From assembly GCA_034509495.1 (NCBI GenBank), contig CM067518.1, forward strand, positions 7,607,271 to 7,671,270: a stretch of DNA of 64,000 nucleotides. Direction: 5' to 3'. The position numbers and the translations under genes were made by a program. The notes below the pieces were generated by a model. It had not been told where the DNA came from. It saw only the letters and a list, made by a program, of their open reading frames with translations, and searched no databases. Positions 42,761 to 54,779 of this stretch are shown here, one piece after another. The DNA is from Acestrorhynchus altus. Lineage: Eukaryota; Chordata; Actinopteri; Characiformes; Acestrorhynchidae. The stretch's first letter is position 1, and every line of letters begins with the position of its first letter.

Positions 42761-44444
42761 CCTTTCCCCGACTTTCATACCTCCCTATTTCTCTCACTTT
42801 CTCTTTGTCATGGAGTGTCACTGGCTTTAACATTATGCCAGAAGAGAAGACAGGAGCTCAGTAGGCCTCAATCCATCAACTCTTTGCTTTTTCCATTAAA
42901 TGATATGGCCCTGACAGTAATGGTAATCCCTTTGAAAAACTATAATCTGCTTTTAACTAATCAACATAGAAGTCCTGTCAGTTTAAGCGTTTACATTTGC
43001 AACTTAAAGGAGCAGCTAATCAAAAAGAAAATTAATTTACACAATTTTCCCCTTATATATACCAATACAGTGATTATGGCAAATCATGTTTTGTGTTCAA
43101 AGTCTAAGCTATGAACTACCATAAGCTTATGATGAATAATTAATTATGAGGAAGGTAAATAACAAGCACTTAATCAACATTCCTGTTCAGCTGGTCATTC
43201 ACTGGAAAAGGAAAAGTAACAAAAGAGCAGCAGCAAAGGTAAACATGGTAAGGACGAGTAAAGGAACAAAAGTGAAGATCAGTCAAGGTTAATAATGGTT
43301 GGAGAAATTATCCACCTTAACAGAGCACCACACTTACACTCTGCTTCTTATGATTTCTGTTACATTTAAGGTGTAACAGACAGTGTGTTTTATATGCCAG
43401 CTCATTTTAAATTCATCACAAAACTATAGATAATACTACTAAGAGAAGTAATGTGCAGGACTGAACAAAGTGGTACATGCAATAAAGCGATGTTCAAATG
43501 AAAGAGCCAAAATAACTTGATGGTTGGCTATCGTGTGCATTGGAAAGCACAGGGAAAGGCCTGTAGGCCAGTAGGTCTTTTAGAGAAGGCACAATCTGTC
43601 ATTGTAAGTCATGTAAGTTACAATGTGTAACTTCACTGAAGTACCATTTTTTAAATATTGTTTTAATGAGTTGTGCAGTGAAAGTAGTAGAAACAAACAT
43701 ACTTTTGTAGATTTTTGATAACATTCTTAAGAGACTCCTCAGCTGGTGCTTTGCTGAGCAGGGGAAAACCTGTTTGTGTTGGGTGTTTGGCCACCCAATG
43801 TGAGTAGGGGAAGGCCCTGCTGAATTACCATAAAATTACCATAAAATATTTAAAACAAACAAGCCTTTTACAGAAGCAAAGATTTTTACAGCACTAACCA
43901 GATACACACTGAGAGAACATCACTTACAGTCTGTATAAAGTACAGTTGGGTACCAATATTGATTTCCAGGTACTGGAGTTGAGGGGTTGCCAGCTCCCCA
44001 ATACCCATGGCAGCACAACAAATAACATTATGGTAACATTTCACCTATAAAACGAATGGAATAAAAAGATGGTAATTTAACCTGATTACAGAAAAGCCTT
44101 AGTAAGATACAGATTATGTTCCTTAAAAACCTGAGTTGATTTTAATTTGATTTTTGAGATTGATTTTAGGTAACCAGCTGGCTTTCCTGCTACAAAAATT
44201 TCACACTAAACTGCTATTTTTAGTTGTTCTGTCCCTTTATTTTAAATGCCATATTTGCTGGGTCTAGTGTTGCCCCTCAGAATGAATCTTTTCCTATATT
44301 GAAAGCTTCGTGGGTTTACTTATTTACAATGTAACGACTACACTAAAAATCCCTACTTGTGACAAGACTCAGACTCACACTCCAGAGTCTCAAAACTCGA
44401 CTGGGAATTGCATCCAGGAACTGGTGGACATCTCTATCTCATAA
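42761..44444. other. intergenic DNA, possible MITE trace
   Basis: 42975-43060 ('ttgcaacttaaaggagcagc', 'taatttacacaattttcccc') resembles 23270-23340 and may be a decayed MITE. The rest holds nothing recognised. Confidence 0.4.
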
Positions 44445-44640
44445 CATAGCATTCAGAGGAATGTTGTCTACTGTTACAATCTCATACATAATCAGATCCT
44501 CACAAGCATGGAATCTGGGCTAAAATACTATCTGAACATCAGCATTACTTATTAATCACACTGTTCTTGAGCTACAAATAAGTATAAAATGTCACCTACA
44601 TTGTTATCGGAAAGTGAACTGTCTAAAGGTGATTTAAGCT
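44445..44640 (+). repeat. dispersed repeat, unclassified, copy 2 (pair with 33045)
   Basis: 'tctgggctaaaatactatct', 'aacatcagcattacttatta', 'atcacactgttcttgagcta' and 'aaaatgtcacctacattgtt' match 33045-33240 in order and orientation, 11.4 kb away. Confidence 0.6.
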
Positions 44641-44979
44641 AAAGCTAAGGGTGTTTGTTTCTTGCTAGCAATGTCCACCGGATCTGCTCAAATCCCAAGG
44701 TGGAACTGTTCCATGTGTGCACTTCTCGGAGAGAGTACACAAATCTAGTCTGCAACCTAAACACGTGGCAGTGTTTTTCTGAAACAGATGCATTTCTCAA
44801 CAAAATTATAAAGACTACGGAGGTCTTTTGTTTAAATTTTGCTTTAGAAGCAGATGGATAATATCCTTAAGTAGAAAAAGGTACAGGCAGGTCAGCAAAA
44901 TCAGACATGCTGGGTTTTAGAAAAAAAAAAAGGAGTAGATGCTTTTTATCACAGAATTTCTTTCTTTCATAATGAAATG
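44641..44979. other. intergenic, nothing recognised
   Basis: A run of 11 A lies at about 44922. No feature supported. Confidence 0.5.
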
Positions 44980-45120
44980 AGTGCAGTCCTTTTCACTGCA
45001 ATTTCGATGCCCTTGAGCAAAGCAGGCTGCTTCAATTTTCAACTCATGTCAATTCAAGAAAGAGAAAAGCCTCATGCATTTTTCTGACTGAAATGACATA
45101 TCTTTGCTGATTGTGGCTTA
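44980..45120. promoter_or_regulatory. candidate constrained non-coding block (weak)
   Basis: Unique sequence with 'tttcgatgcccttgagcaaa' and 'tgaaatgacatatctttgct'. Texture-based candidate only. Confidence 0.22.
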
Positions 45121-45359
45121 AGAAGACATTCGCAGCACTTTATTCCAACCACTGTCCTACTCTAACCCTGGCACAAGGAAAGCTAATGAGAGCTAGCACT
45201 GTACTCTGTACACTGAGAGCTTGGCCCTGTTTTCAGTTTCATATAACTACACTGGACATGTCTACTTTGACATTGTCTTTTCTTTCCAGTAAGTATGACA
45301 TACATTTTAATATGTCGTGACTAAATTTCCATTGGATATGAAAGCAATGAACTGGCACC
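45121..45359. other. intergenic, nothing recognised
   Basis: Unique sequence. Confidence 0.5.
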
Positions 45360-45700
45360 CAAAGGCTAAATTAATTCTCTAAAAGTAATCTCTTTCGGCC
45401 AATTTCAGCAGTTTGTTGACTTTGCTTAGTCTGCAAAGTCATAATTGCTAGATTGCATGATAGCTTCAAGTGCCAATCAAACCTTTCTCCCATGAGATGT
45501 AAGGAACTCTTTTAGGCTTATGGGAAATGTTGTAGCATAAAAAGGTAAGCCTTTAGTGATATCATCACTTTAGAAAAACAAAATGCAGAAGAAAAAACAT
45601 TAAAAGTAAACTGGCTTCTCAAATCCACAGGCCGAAATGTAAATGTACAAATCAATAGTGAGTCATTGATTGAGAAGTCGCCTTGAAATGCTGTTTCCAA
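45360..45700. promoter_or_regulatory. candidate constrained non-coding block
   Basis: Contains 'gctaaattaattctctaaaa', 'ctttcggccaatttcagcag', 'gcaaagtcataattgctaga' and 'gcatgatagcttcaagtgcc'. No frame of note and no repeats. Inference from texture. Confidence 0.3.
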
Positions 45701-47814
45701 TACTTGTAATTTAATATATCAATTCCATATGAAACCAGCCAACACCCCAAAAATTGATAAGTTATTGATAAGTTCTCAAAAGCTCTCTGGACAAAAAAAG
45801 CCTCAAAAAAAACTTGCATCATGGGGATCATCCTTTTGTAACAATTTGTGTATGTTAGGCTTCTACAGATGGTGTTACATGAGAATGATCATGCTATAAA
45901 TACCTGTGGGTTGTGCAACTAGATTCATAGATTGAGAAGAGGTGCTATAGTGCATATTTTGTTTGATGTGTGGATAATGTTGGCAAAAAGCAATTGTGAA
46001 GGAAATAGCTGCAGGTGTATTGAAGCATATGGTCCAACAGGTCGTAGCAAAAATCCCAGGCTACAGAAAATTCTTGTCAGAATTGTGGCCAAAAGATGAA
46101 ACTCATGGACAAGGATGTTTTACAGTTTGTGAATAAAGGCATTAGGAAGCCAATGAGGACTGCATACAATGTGTGGTTCAAGCTGGAGGCGGCTCTGTGA
46201 TGTATTGAGAATGTAAATACATGGAAATGGGTTGTTTGGTTGAGATGACCCACAGTGACTGCACTGAGCTGCAGAAAAATACAATTTTTGCAGTTTTGTA
46301 TTTTTCATAATTTGACAGATGAGTAATATTCCTATCCCTGTTTCCTATGATGACAATTTAGGAGCATTCACACTGGACTTTTATGAAAAATCCCCAGATT
46401 TTACTTTTCTTGAAAATCTATAGGACTATCTGGTATCTGGCCGAACTATGCAATTCTTTGATGCAAGAATAGCTGAACAATAATGTCACCTAATTCCAGA
46501 AAAATATCCAGTCCATGCCAAATTGAATTGCAGCTATTTTTCTGTTCTTGTGGAGGTATTAAACTATTACATACGTTTCAATCACAGGTGAGTAATTTTT
46601 TGGCCATCTTTTGTAGTGAGCTCATTTTCCATGAAGCCTACCATGTTATTTTAAAAGTAAAATCCAATTGTCAAACCAGAAACCACTGCACTGTTAAACA
46701 AGCTTTTTGTAAATATTTTGCAAGCATGCAACGAAGCAAGGCCAAAAACAACTAGGTAATGGCTTCATTTCTCTCTTCTTATTGTAGTTGTTTCACTTTG
46801 TTGTCATGCTTGACTTGAAGAGCGTTAATCTGTCCAAAACAATGTGCAGGCTATATTTCATTTGTTTCCAATTAAACTTAATAGTGAATTTTTAATGTGG
46901 CCTAAGCTAAGCTACCAATATTGCAAAAATGAAAAAAGGATAATATAGAGGCAGGCAGAAACTGTAACTTTCATATTTCAAATCAAAATAATCATAAAAC
47001 AGATAGATCTGGTCTTAAATTTGATTACTCAAGCTGTGTTCAAAGCATGTGTAAAGTACTTACTTCCACACTTACCTCTGCATATAAATGAATTATGTTT
47101 TAATGCACTGCCATGGACAACTAAGCTTACTAACAGTTATGTGCAACAAAAAACTCACCTGCAAGAGGTTTTCCTTGATTTGAATAACCATTTAACGAGG
47201 AAAAAACATTGTTATTTAAATTGTCATCTTTTGTATTTAAAAAAAATCTTTACTAAAGATTCTTTGCAGTGCAGAAAAATAATCGGCAATGGTAATTCAA
47301 AAAGAAAAACTACTTCTAAAGTGAAAGTTTCTTTGTCTGTTCCAAGCCCTGACATGTACCTGTCTTGTGTATTGTGCATCTACTGTAGATGCAGATCCAT
47401 GATTGGCCACCTGGGGGCACTTCGCTATAACAGAGGAAATCAAGAAACTCCTGTAAGTGGTGTTTGTGGTTCCTCCCCTTTAATGACCTGGAGCAACATA
47501 TTTCCAGACCAACCAGACAATCTTTACTTTTTTTTGTTCTGAAAAGAAGGGGGTGAGCACTCTGCTGTGTTACTGCCTGACCCTTGACTGGGTCAAATTC
47601 AAATTTTGTGAAGCAAATAACTTTTTCATGATTTAAGTCAAAAAGATAAACTGTATTTATTCTTTTCGTTAGATGTAAAGTCAAATATTGAAAGCCTTTT
47701 TTTTTAATTAATTTTGATAAGTTTAGCTTACAGCTCATGTCAGAAATCCACTGTCTCAAATAATTAGAACATTTACTTTGAGTTTACTAATCAAACAGTA
47801 TAAACACCATGTGT
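45701..47814. other. intergenic DNA, possible very decayed transposon
   Basis: Around 46160-46200 'tgtgtggttcaagctggagg' followed by 'cggctctgtgatg' faintly resembles the GGGSVM block of a Tc1 transposase, without other support. The 173-codon frame at 47021-47542 is AT-biased and has no recognised domain. Nothing else supported. Confidence 0.3.
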
Positions 47815-48080
47815 CACTCGGCCTCAGAAGACTGACATTTGTCCAGAAGATGATCATCTACACCCTCCACAGAGGGTTCGCCACAGAAGGTCACTGCTGG
47901 CTGTTTTCAGACTGTATTTAATCAAATAAATGGAACATTGGGGAAATGTGGTGGGAAAAGGTGCACAAGCTGCAGGGATGTCAAAAAAAGGAAAAGGACT
48001 GTCAACAAAGTAAATGCAAGAACTTGGGAGAACTTCACAAGGAGTGGCCTGAGGCTGATGTCAGTGCATCCAGAGTCACC
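47815..48080 (+). mobile_element. Tc1-like transposon relic, N-terminal part
   Basis: 'ccagaagatgatcatctaca', 'ccctccacagagggttcgcc', 'ggtgggaaaaggtgcacaag' and 'gagaacttcacaaggagtgg' follow the DNA-binding half of the same Tc1 subfamily that lies inverted at 10060-10670. The catalytic half and both ends are missing, and frameshifts prevent a continuous frame. Confidence 0.7.
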
Positions 48081-48850
48081 ATAATTTAGTTTTTTCATAA
48101 TATTCTAATTCCATGAGAATAGTATAGAACAAAAACATAAAACATTGCTGAAATTACAATACACAATGATTTATGACTGAAAGCCATAACAAAGCCTACT
48201 CTAAACTACATTTACTGAGAAAATAATTGTTGTGTTAAATGTATTAAATTTTATTTTATTACATTACATTTATATGTTTAATAATTACAAAACTGTTGCT
48301 AATTTTGTCATACCATGTGTTGTATCTAGGCTCTGTCTAAGTAGGGAAAAACAAAAGATAACACTTGGCAAGTGCTTCACAAACAAATCTTTACATTTTT
48401 GTGCTGACACCATGGCATTCCTACCACCTTGTGTTTTGAATTGCATCGTGACACATTTTAAAACACAACAACATGGAAATGGTGCTTGCAAATAAAATAA
48501 CAAAATAGAAGTTCTTAATTTATCCCAAATTAAATTTCTCAAAGCATCTGCAAGTGCATACTTTTGCTGCCTTTGTGCTGACAAGAAAGGACATTCTAGA
48601 CACTGCTCCACCTAACAATGTGCCTGTTATGAAATGACTATAAAGCACAGACTCTAGTGGCTTATTGATTTTCTAAACCTTGTAAGAAAAATTATGATTT
48701 TAGAGTAAACAGTGCTGACTTAAAAAAAAGTTTTTATTTTTACTTAAAAAAACTGTTTGAGAACAAAACTTTTCTGCTTACTTTTCAGGTTAGGGTTAGG
48801 TAGGCTTGGCTTAGACAATTCTTATTACAAACAGATTATAGTTATGTTTA

Positions 48851-48852
<2 letters not shown>
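48081..48852. other. AT-rich intergenic DNA
   Basis: Nothing recognised. Frames of 87 and 108 codons overlap on opposite strands and lack support. Confidence 0.5.
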
Positions 48853-48905
<53 letters not shown>

Positions 48906-48920
48906 TGCGTGTGTGTGTGT
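48853..48920. repeat. (GT)n(GCGT)n(GT)n compound microsatellite
   Basis: About 17 GT units, then six GCGT units, then about five GT units. Confidence 0.95.
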
Positions 48921-49479
48921 AGGAGAAGAGCAGAAAAAAGGAACGTGTAATTTTCACAGTGGACAGCGGCTATTCGCATATCACGCAGAGGGACTCTGAG
49001 GCCCAGATAGTCAGATTGAAGAATAAATAAGTCACTGCTTCAAAGTGACTCTTCTTCAGATATGAAACATGACTATTTGATGTTCTTTCTTGTCTGGTTC
49101 CAGGCCTTTTATTTACTTTAGATGGCTTTTTTGTGTGTGTGTGGACACTACGCGGGGTCTGCAAGAGTCACTCTCACCATGGTAATTGAGTAGGATGACA
49201 TGCCTGCAGCAGGCAAAGGGGGAAAAGAGAGGAGGGCAAAAACAAGACAAGATGAAAGATAGATGCTGTCGATCGACAGTGATGAATATTTTACAGTTGC
49301 TCTGTCCATTAAGGCTTTTTGCGAGAGAAAGGAAGAGAGTGGGGAAAAACAGGAAGAATGAAAAAATAAAAACAAATGCGTTTGCAAAGAGCCTGGAGTT
49401 GGCACTGAGGTAAAAGTTCAGAGCAATCGCTGTGGCACTTTAGCTGCCATCTACACACCATCCCCCTCTTCTCTCCTCA

Positions 49480-49482
<3 letters not shown>
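48921..49482. other. unique DNA, weak regulatory candidate
   Basis: 49190-49340 has a palindromic GATGCTGTCGATCGACAG segment and 'ctctgtccattaaggctttt'. No frame is convincing. May be part of the block that follows the TC tract. Confidence 0.25.

Positions 49483-49522
<40 letters not shown>
49483..49522. repeat. (TC)n microsatellite
   Basis: About 20 TC units. Confidence 0.95.
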
Positions 49523-49526
<4 letters not shown>

Positions 49527-49539
49527 GCTGCCGTCTCTC

Positions 49540-50270
49540 TCATTGTAATGATGCCACATCGTAGCAGCCCTTGGAATGACCTTTCTTTAATTAACTGCAT
49601 CTTGATGAGCGGATCTACATAGAATGTGAAGGTTAATTAATGAAGTATCAGTGCCTGGTCTTAAAACCATCACCTACTGGATGACAGCTGGGCCCACCAA
49701 CTCTCCATTTTACCAGCCAACTCATTAGCGACGGCAGCCCGATTGACAGCTCCTTTTTGGTCTGCGGACCGAGAGCAAATTGTATTAAAAAGAACCGAGC
49801 CCTGATTTCCTCCCTTTTTTTCCTCAAAAGGAAATGTGATCATCCTCTCTGTGGAATTGTATGCAATATACCGACCGAGAAAAAAAAACACATTTGAGGA
49901 TAGAAGTGCAATCCAAAGATACCCAGCTTGATAGCCGGAGATGTATGTAATGCCTTGTGCGAGATTCAAATCAGACTCTATAAAAAATGCAGATGAAAGC
50001 AATATAATATCTCCATAAAGATTCGGGAGTGTGTAATCGGTTTCTCGCAGTCAGATCTGTGACGGATGGTGATGGATAACTCTGGGTCGTAATAGCGCAC
50101 AGATTCATCTTGATAAGGCCCAGCTTTCGGGTGTCTGTTATTTCCAGACGCATTGCAACACTGCTTATCAGCACGATTAGAAGAAATCAGATACGCATTA
50201 GCAAATGGAAACCTACGTAAAAGAGAGCAGCATTACCAGAGGGGACAGCAAGAGGGTGGATCTATGGTTA
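49540..50270. promoter_or_regulatory. strong candidate constrained non-coding element (enhancer-like)
   Basis: About 730 bp of unique, balanced-composition DNA, the longest such block in the window. It carries two TTAATTAA homeodomain palindromes (49587-49594 and 49633-49640), 'catttgaggatagaagtgca', GATA/GATT-type sites ('gataatctc'-like text, 'cagcttgatagccggagatg'), 'gattcatcttgataaggccc' and 'cttatcagcacgattagaag'. Frames on the minus strand (67 and 110 codons) have no recognised domain. Known vertebrate developmental enhancers have this texture; whether it is conserved is not testable here. A decayed gene is the alternative. Confidence 0.45.
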
Positions 50271-51859
50271 CCCAATATGTTGGACTCCATATAGGCCTCT
50301 TTAGCTTCACACACTTCTCAGACAGCAAACTCAATGAATCAGGTGAAACATAGTCTGCTTGACCAGCATGGTCTCTACTACTATTATCGCTCAGTGAACC
50401 GAAGTACATAGCATGAGAATTAAAAAATGTGCATTATGGCTTCGCTGCAAAGTAATATTCATAGGTTTCAGTGAATCAGGTCAGTCTGAGCTACCAGGAA
50501 GCAGCTGGAATATTGTTTGTGGTTTCATTTCTTGAGGTAGATTCTCCCTGTGGATATATCTTCTAAATCTTCTGGGCTTCTTATTGACTTAGTCAACTGG
50601 ATTAATAAATGTAATTTTTTTTTAAATTATGAAACAAAGACCAAACCTGACTGCATTGTGTATTGATCTAAAGATAATGATTCTATATCAATTTAGAAAT
50701 ATTGGGAGTAATAAGTATCAATTACCATAAGATTCAGCTGTGTTCTGCTTTTTGGTCAAAATAAATAAGAATATTTTTGTGTTATTTCTATACGTTCTAA
50801 CCTACATGTACATTAGAATATACATTCTAAGTACCAAAGATGGTGTTTTTAAGGGCACGGACTGAATTACACTAGTACTGTCAAGTACTGATTCTCAATC
50901 AAAGTCTCCAATCAAAGCACAACACACAGTCTGGACAGCAGACTGTGGACTCTCACGCACTGTTTATTCAAACAGTGCACAAACAGTTGTAACTTCTAAT
51001 CCAATGCAAGACAGAACAGAAACTGCTTTCCCATCTCGATGTGTATATCATCCATTCTTAAACAAACACTGAAGACAGGTTCTGAGGTTTCACCCACGCT
51101 TCATTAGATTACGATTGAATACAGGTTGTCAATGTTTTTTGTTGTTTTTAACCATATCAATAAGACTCAGCCAAAGCTGCCATAAAATGTTTACAACTAA
51201 CTAAGACTCTTGGGAAGGAGAGACTTATAGCCCGACTAGTCTAGTACAATGAGCAGAACTAGCACACAACACAACAGTACAAAACCTGATGGGTCTATCT
51301 TTAAATGACAGTAGGAATTCATCAAGCATGGCCAGGCATCTTCAGTGACATCATTCTGTATATTCAACATATACATTCAATATATTGGCATGTATGTAAT
51401 GGCATGTATATAAAATATATCTCAAACAATTGCAGTACATTAAGGCAAAATACAATGTATTGTATAAATATATTTATTTCTATGTAAATAAAATGTTTTA
51501 ATGAAAAATTACCTTTAGGTACTGGTACAAAAATTCTAGGAACTGTATCAATACCGTTTTGGTTCTGTGCTGTATCCAAAGTAAAAGTCAAAGTAATTCT
51601 GAATTGTACCAATATAATCAAGTTTAGAATATATATTTCATCATTAATGTTTCCTAAAGAATCACAACTGAACTATAATTGTACAGATCACAGAGACAAA
51701 ATTATCCAAATATCATTTCCACAACAATAAATGGTGTATTTTTACAACTATATAATACGAGCCACAAGTTACTGTTTTCTATGCAGCAGTTGCCTACTAT
51801 CAATGTAACCTTTGACAACTTGTCTTTAAAACAGCAAACGACGTGGTCTTGTCTGTACT
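50271..51859. other. intergenic, nothing recognised
   Basis: Unique AT-rich sequence with no supported feature. Confidence 0.5.
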
Positions 51860-52125
51860 GATTCATGCCTCAACGTAAGTGACCCCTCATAAATGGCGGC
51901 GCAGACAGGGAGGTATTTAGGAGCGAAGAAGTTGTGTGTGTGTTGCCTGAGTGCTACAGGGCCATTTCACAGTAGAGCCCACAGGTTGGTAATTGACTTC
52001 ATTTGTTTAATGGGAGATTATCAGAGGCTGATGCAGTGTCTGCACAATCTCTTCCAACTCCTCAAATGGAAAGGCCATTTGATCTTGACGATCCTCCATA
52101 ACCACTGATCCAAGTACTAGGATCA
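51860..52125. promoter_or_regulatory. candidate constrained non-coding block
   Basis: 'cctcataaatggcggcgcag', 'taattgacttcatttgttta', 'atgggagattatcagaggct' and 'tggaaaggccatttgatctt'. A 71-codon frame (51893-52108, MAAQTGRYLGAKK...) has no known domain. Unique sequence; enhancer or short decayed exon. Confidence 0.33.
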
Positions 52126-52207
52126 AAGCACACACAAGAACTTTGCTGCTTTCATTAAAGCTAATGCCATTTAATGACCTGATTATGTTTGGCGTCCACA
52201 GTCTTAG

Positions 52208-52262
52208 CCAGGAGTATTTACATTTACATTATGTTATTTAGCAGAGATTCTAATTTGCAACT
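52208..52262 (-). repeat. LINE/SINE 3' tail fragment
   Basis: 'tttacatttacattatgtta' followed by 'tttagcagagattctaattt' is the reverse complement of the teleost tail 'ggataagagcgtctgctaaa' plus (TGTAAA)n. The body of the element is absent. Confidence 0.55.
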
Positions 52263-52390
52263 TTGCACTTAGGTGATTCTATTATTCATGACGTCCAGAT
52301 TGCAGAAGTATGAGAATATAGTAAATGGGTTTTTGTTCAATGAATCTTACTAATAAGGCACAGCCACATATGCATATCATCACTGTGATA

Positions 52391-52409
52391 TAAAAAAAAA
52401 AAAAAAAAA
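52391..52409. repeat. poly(A) run
   Basis: About 19 A. Confidence 0.9.
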
Positions 52410-52612
52410 CCCTGTTCCCTGATTTTTCACTTTCTGATAGTTGAATCTGGCAGCTGTTACTTTGTGTCAAAACTGTGATCATTATACATGGACCAATAAT
52501 ACTGTTCCACAATGACTTGGAATAAAATCTTTTTACACTGACTTCAACTGAAAGCTATGTAGGTTTTTACAATAAGCACTGGAGTGTGGATTAAACTGTA
52601 TTCTCCATTTGC

Positions 52613-52849
52613 AGCAGTTAGCTGGGCTACTCCAACCCCTTTGTCTCAAAGTAGCGGAACCTCCTCCAGGTACTCGTCTAAAGCCTCATCCATACCATAT
52701 TCATCCTGCACATGCTGCTGTCACCAAAGACAGCACTGTTTCAGAGTATGCCTTACAAAGATACCCCCAACTAAATTCGCTGCAGCAGCACTTTTCATGT
52801 TTCCATCTGAAATTTTTGACACCAGAAGGTATCTTGGGACTCCTGTAGG
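52613..52849 (+). CDS. possible terminal exon or chance frame, product unknown
   Basis: An open frame follows 'tattctccatttgcag', an acceptable 3' splice acceptor, and runs to TAG at 52847-52849 (about 78 codons). The peptide is proline- and histidine-rich (KPHPYHIHPAHAAVTKDS), then SLQQHFSCFHLKFLTPEGIL. I do not recognise a domain. The overlapping frame at 52584-52853 is also open, which weakens the case. No partner exon was found within the window. It is listed only because the acceptor and frame coincide. Confidence 0.15.
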
Positions 52850-53115
52850 CTAAAGGAAGGTGTGTGTCTGTGAGGGGGTGGGGGGTATGATGGTCTTAGA
52901 GGGAACTTCCCCAACAGCACCTTGTTTTTTTATCCCCCCCATTAGTTTGGTACTCACACCCTTGCCCTTAAGACAGAGGGACTGCGGAAGATATAAGTGG
53001 CCAGTCAAGAGAAATCCCGGCGGTGTGGCAGGTGTGGGATCCGGCTTCATTATCTCCCAACACCTCCGTCCAATTATGAGCTGCGCTCCAGCGCTGACAA
53101 GTGAGCGTGTGTGTG
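52850..53115. promoter_or_regulatory. candidate constrained non-coding block
   Basis: 'cccccattagtttggtactc', 'ttaagacagagggactgcgg', 'ggcttcattatctcccaaca' and 'gtccaattatgagctgcgct'. Balanced composition, no frame of note, flanked by short GT-rich patches at 52858 and 53106. Confidence 0.33.
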
Positions 53116-54239
53116 AGAGAGAGCGTGTGTATGTGTGTGTGTGGCTCTTATTCCTGGGTGGTTTAGGCCTCGCTTGTTATTTGTATTTTGCCACACAAAA
53201 AAGTAGTTAATTTACATCTCTTTACACTCAGGGTAAATACAGCAGAACTTTTTGCTGACAGAGAGTCAAACAGCTAAAATCTCAGTTGCTATAGCCTACC
53301 CCTATTTGTGTTACACCAGGAATAACAGGCAAAACCATAGTGGCCTGGAAGTGTCATTTCGAAAAGGGAATTACTTTGAGCTCTTTCACAGAGAGCATGA
53401 GAGACAATATAGTCTATTCAAAATGGTAATGTTACTAAAAAAAAAAAGAAACATCCCTTAATCCATTACTAAGCATGTCCTGAACCAAGCAAATAGATCT
53501 GGACTGAGGCCGATCCAGGCATATTATTAAAAATCAGGTATCAATCTATTAGATCCTTTATTTTAAGAGCTATATGCAATCAGGCTCCATAAAAGGACAT
53601 TATTCCCAATCCGTAGCAGTAAGACGTGTTTTCAGAAGGTATAAAACAGTCTGGCATTTGCAGTCTGGAACACGTGGAACATGAAAACTTGCAATATCTG
53701 ATCCTGGTCCAATGGTCTGACCTGTGTTGGAATAAGCCACCTCACCTATTATTAAACAGATGTATATTTTCTGCCATTTTTGGCCAAAACCATGTCTGAA
53801 AAAGCATTACTGCCACATCTTCCAATCTTCCATCTTCCAATAAGCTTAAAAAAATGTTGCAAAATCATTTTCTGACAGTAGTTCTGCACATATTTTCTGG
53901 TATTAATTAAAGTGGAGAGAAAGAGGAACAGGCTTATGCAACAGTTGTGATAGCTCAGGGCCATCTAGGCCTTTAGGCTGTCAGATTTAACACCAATATA
54001 ATTAGGAAGAGACAGAGGAACTAACCAGTCACATTTTCAATTTCCAATGGGTGGTATTAGTTCCACCTAGGTGCGTTTTTGTCCTTTTTATTTTGGCCTG
54101 ATGAACTATGTCTAACTGTCAATATTCGACATTCTAAAATACATTTAACAGAAAGAAATTCAATCATGGCACATTTACAAGACTATAATAATTATGTTTA
54201 AATAAGTTGTCCATAAAAACTAAACACACTTTTAAACTA
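53116..54239. other. intergenic, nothing recognised
   Basis: Small direct repeat 'cttccaatcttccatcttcc' at 53819-53841. Otherwise unique. Confidence 0.5.
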
Positions 54240-54308
54240 TTTAAGCAATACGAGCAATAAGGGCGTCTGCTAAATGCCGCAAATGTAAATGTAAATGTAA
54301 ATGTATTA
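54240..54308 (+). repeat. LINE/SINE 3' tail with (TGTAAA)n
   Basis: 'caataagggcgtctgctaaa' followed by 'tgccgcaaatgtaaatgtaa' is the common teleost retroposon tail. Only the tail remains or was captured. Confidence 0.65.
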
Positions 54309-54779
54309 TTTTGGTTTTGTACAATTTCAGAGTGAAAAAATGATGCCAGATGATGCAAATATCAAAGCTTTATAAATACCCTGTATAAATACAGACTCTC
54401 CTTGTCCCAATAAACAGCAGCCATGGGTTCTTCTAAACAGCTGCCTAGCACTCTGAAAAGGAAAATGTCCCACAAAGCAGAAGAAATGCTATAAGAAGAC
54501 AGTAAAGCCTTTTTGGGTTGCTGTTTACTCGGATTACAATGTAATTAAGAAATGGCAGTTAACAGCAACAGCAGAGGTCACGATAAAGATGACATTATTC
54601 TGCATGTAAATGTACTCAATGTTGGCTCAATGTTATAATATATATATATATATAATGTATATATAAAAAAACAGGGCTTTCAGGATTTGCTGGGGATGTG
54701 TTTTTCATGAAATCAACAAAAGGTTTTGATTTTCACTCAGTGGTGCTAATAATACCTCATCATTTTTCTGGTTAATGAT
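54309..54779. other. intergenic DNA with (AT)n
   Basis: (AT)n at 54637-54663. Nothing else recognised. Confidence 0.5.

Noticed and set aside
46150..46210. Transposase GGGSVM-like block
   Set aside because: Single weak match without flanking blocks; not enough to call an element.
47021..47542. 173-codon frame
   Set aside because: AT-biased, no recognised domain, no splice or promoter context. A frame of this size by chance is plausible across 128 kb of both strands.
49190..49413. Overlapping 75- and 85-codon frames on opposite strands
   Set aside because: Basic, low-complexity peptides from purine-rich DNA with no domain.
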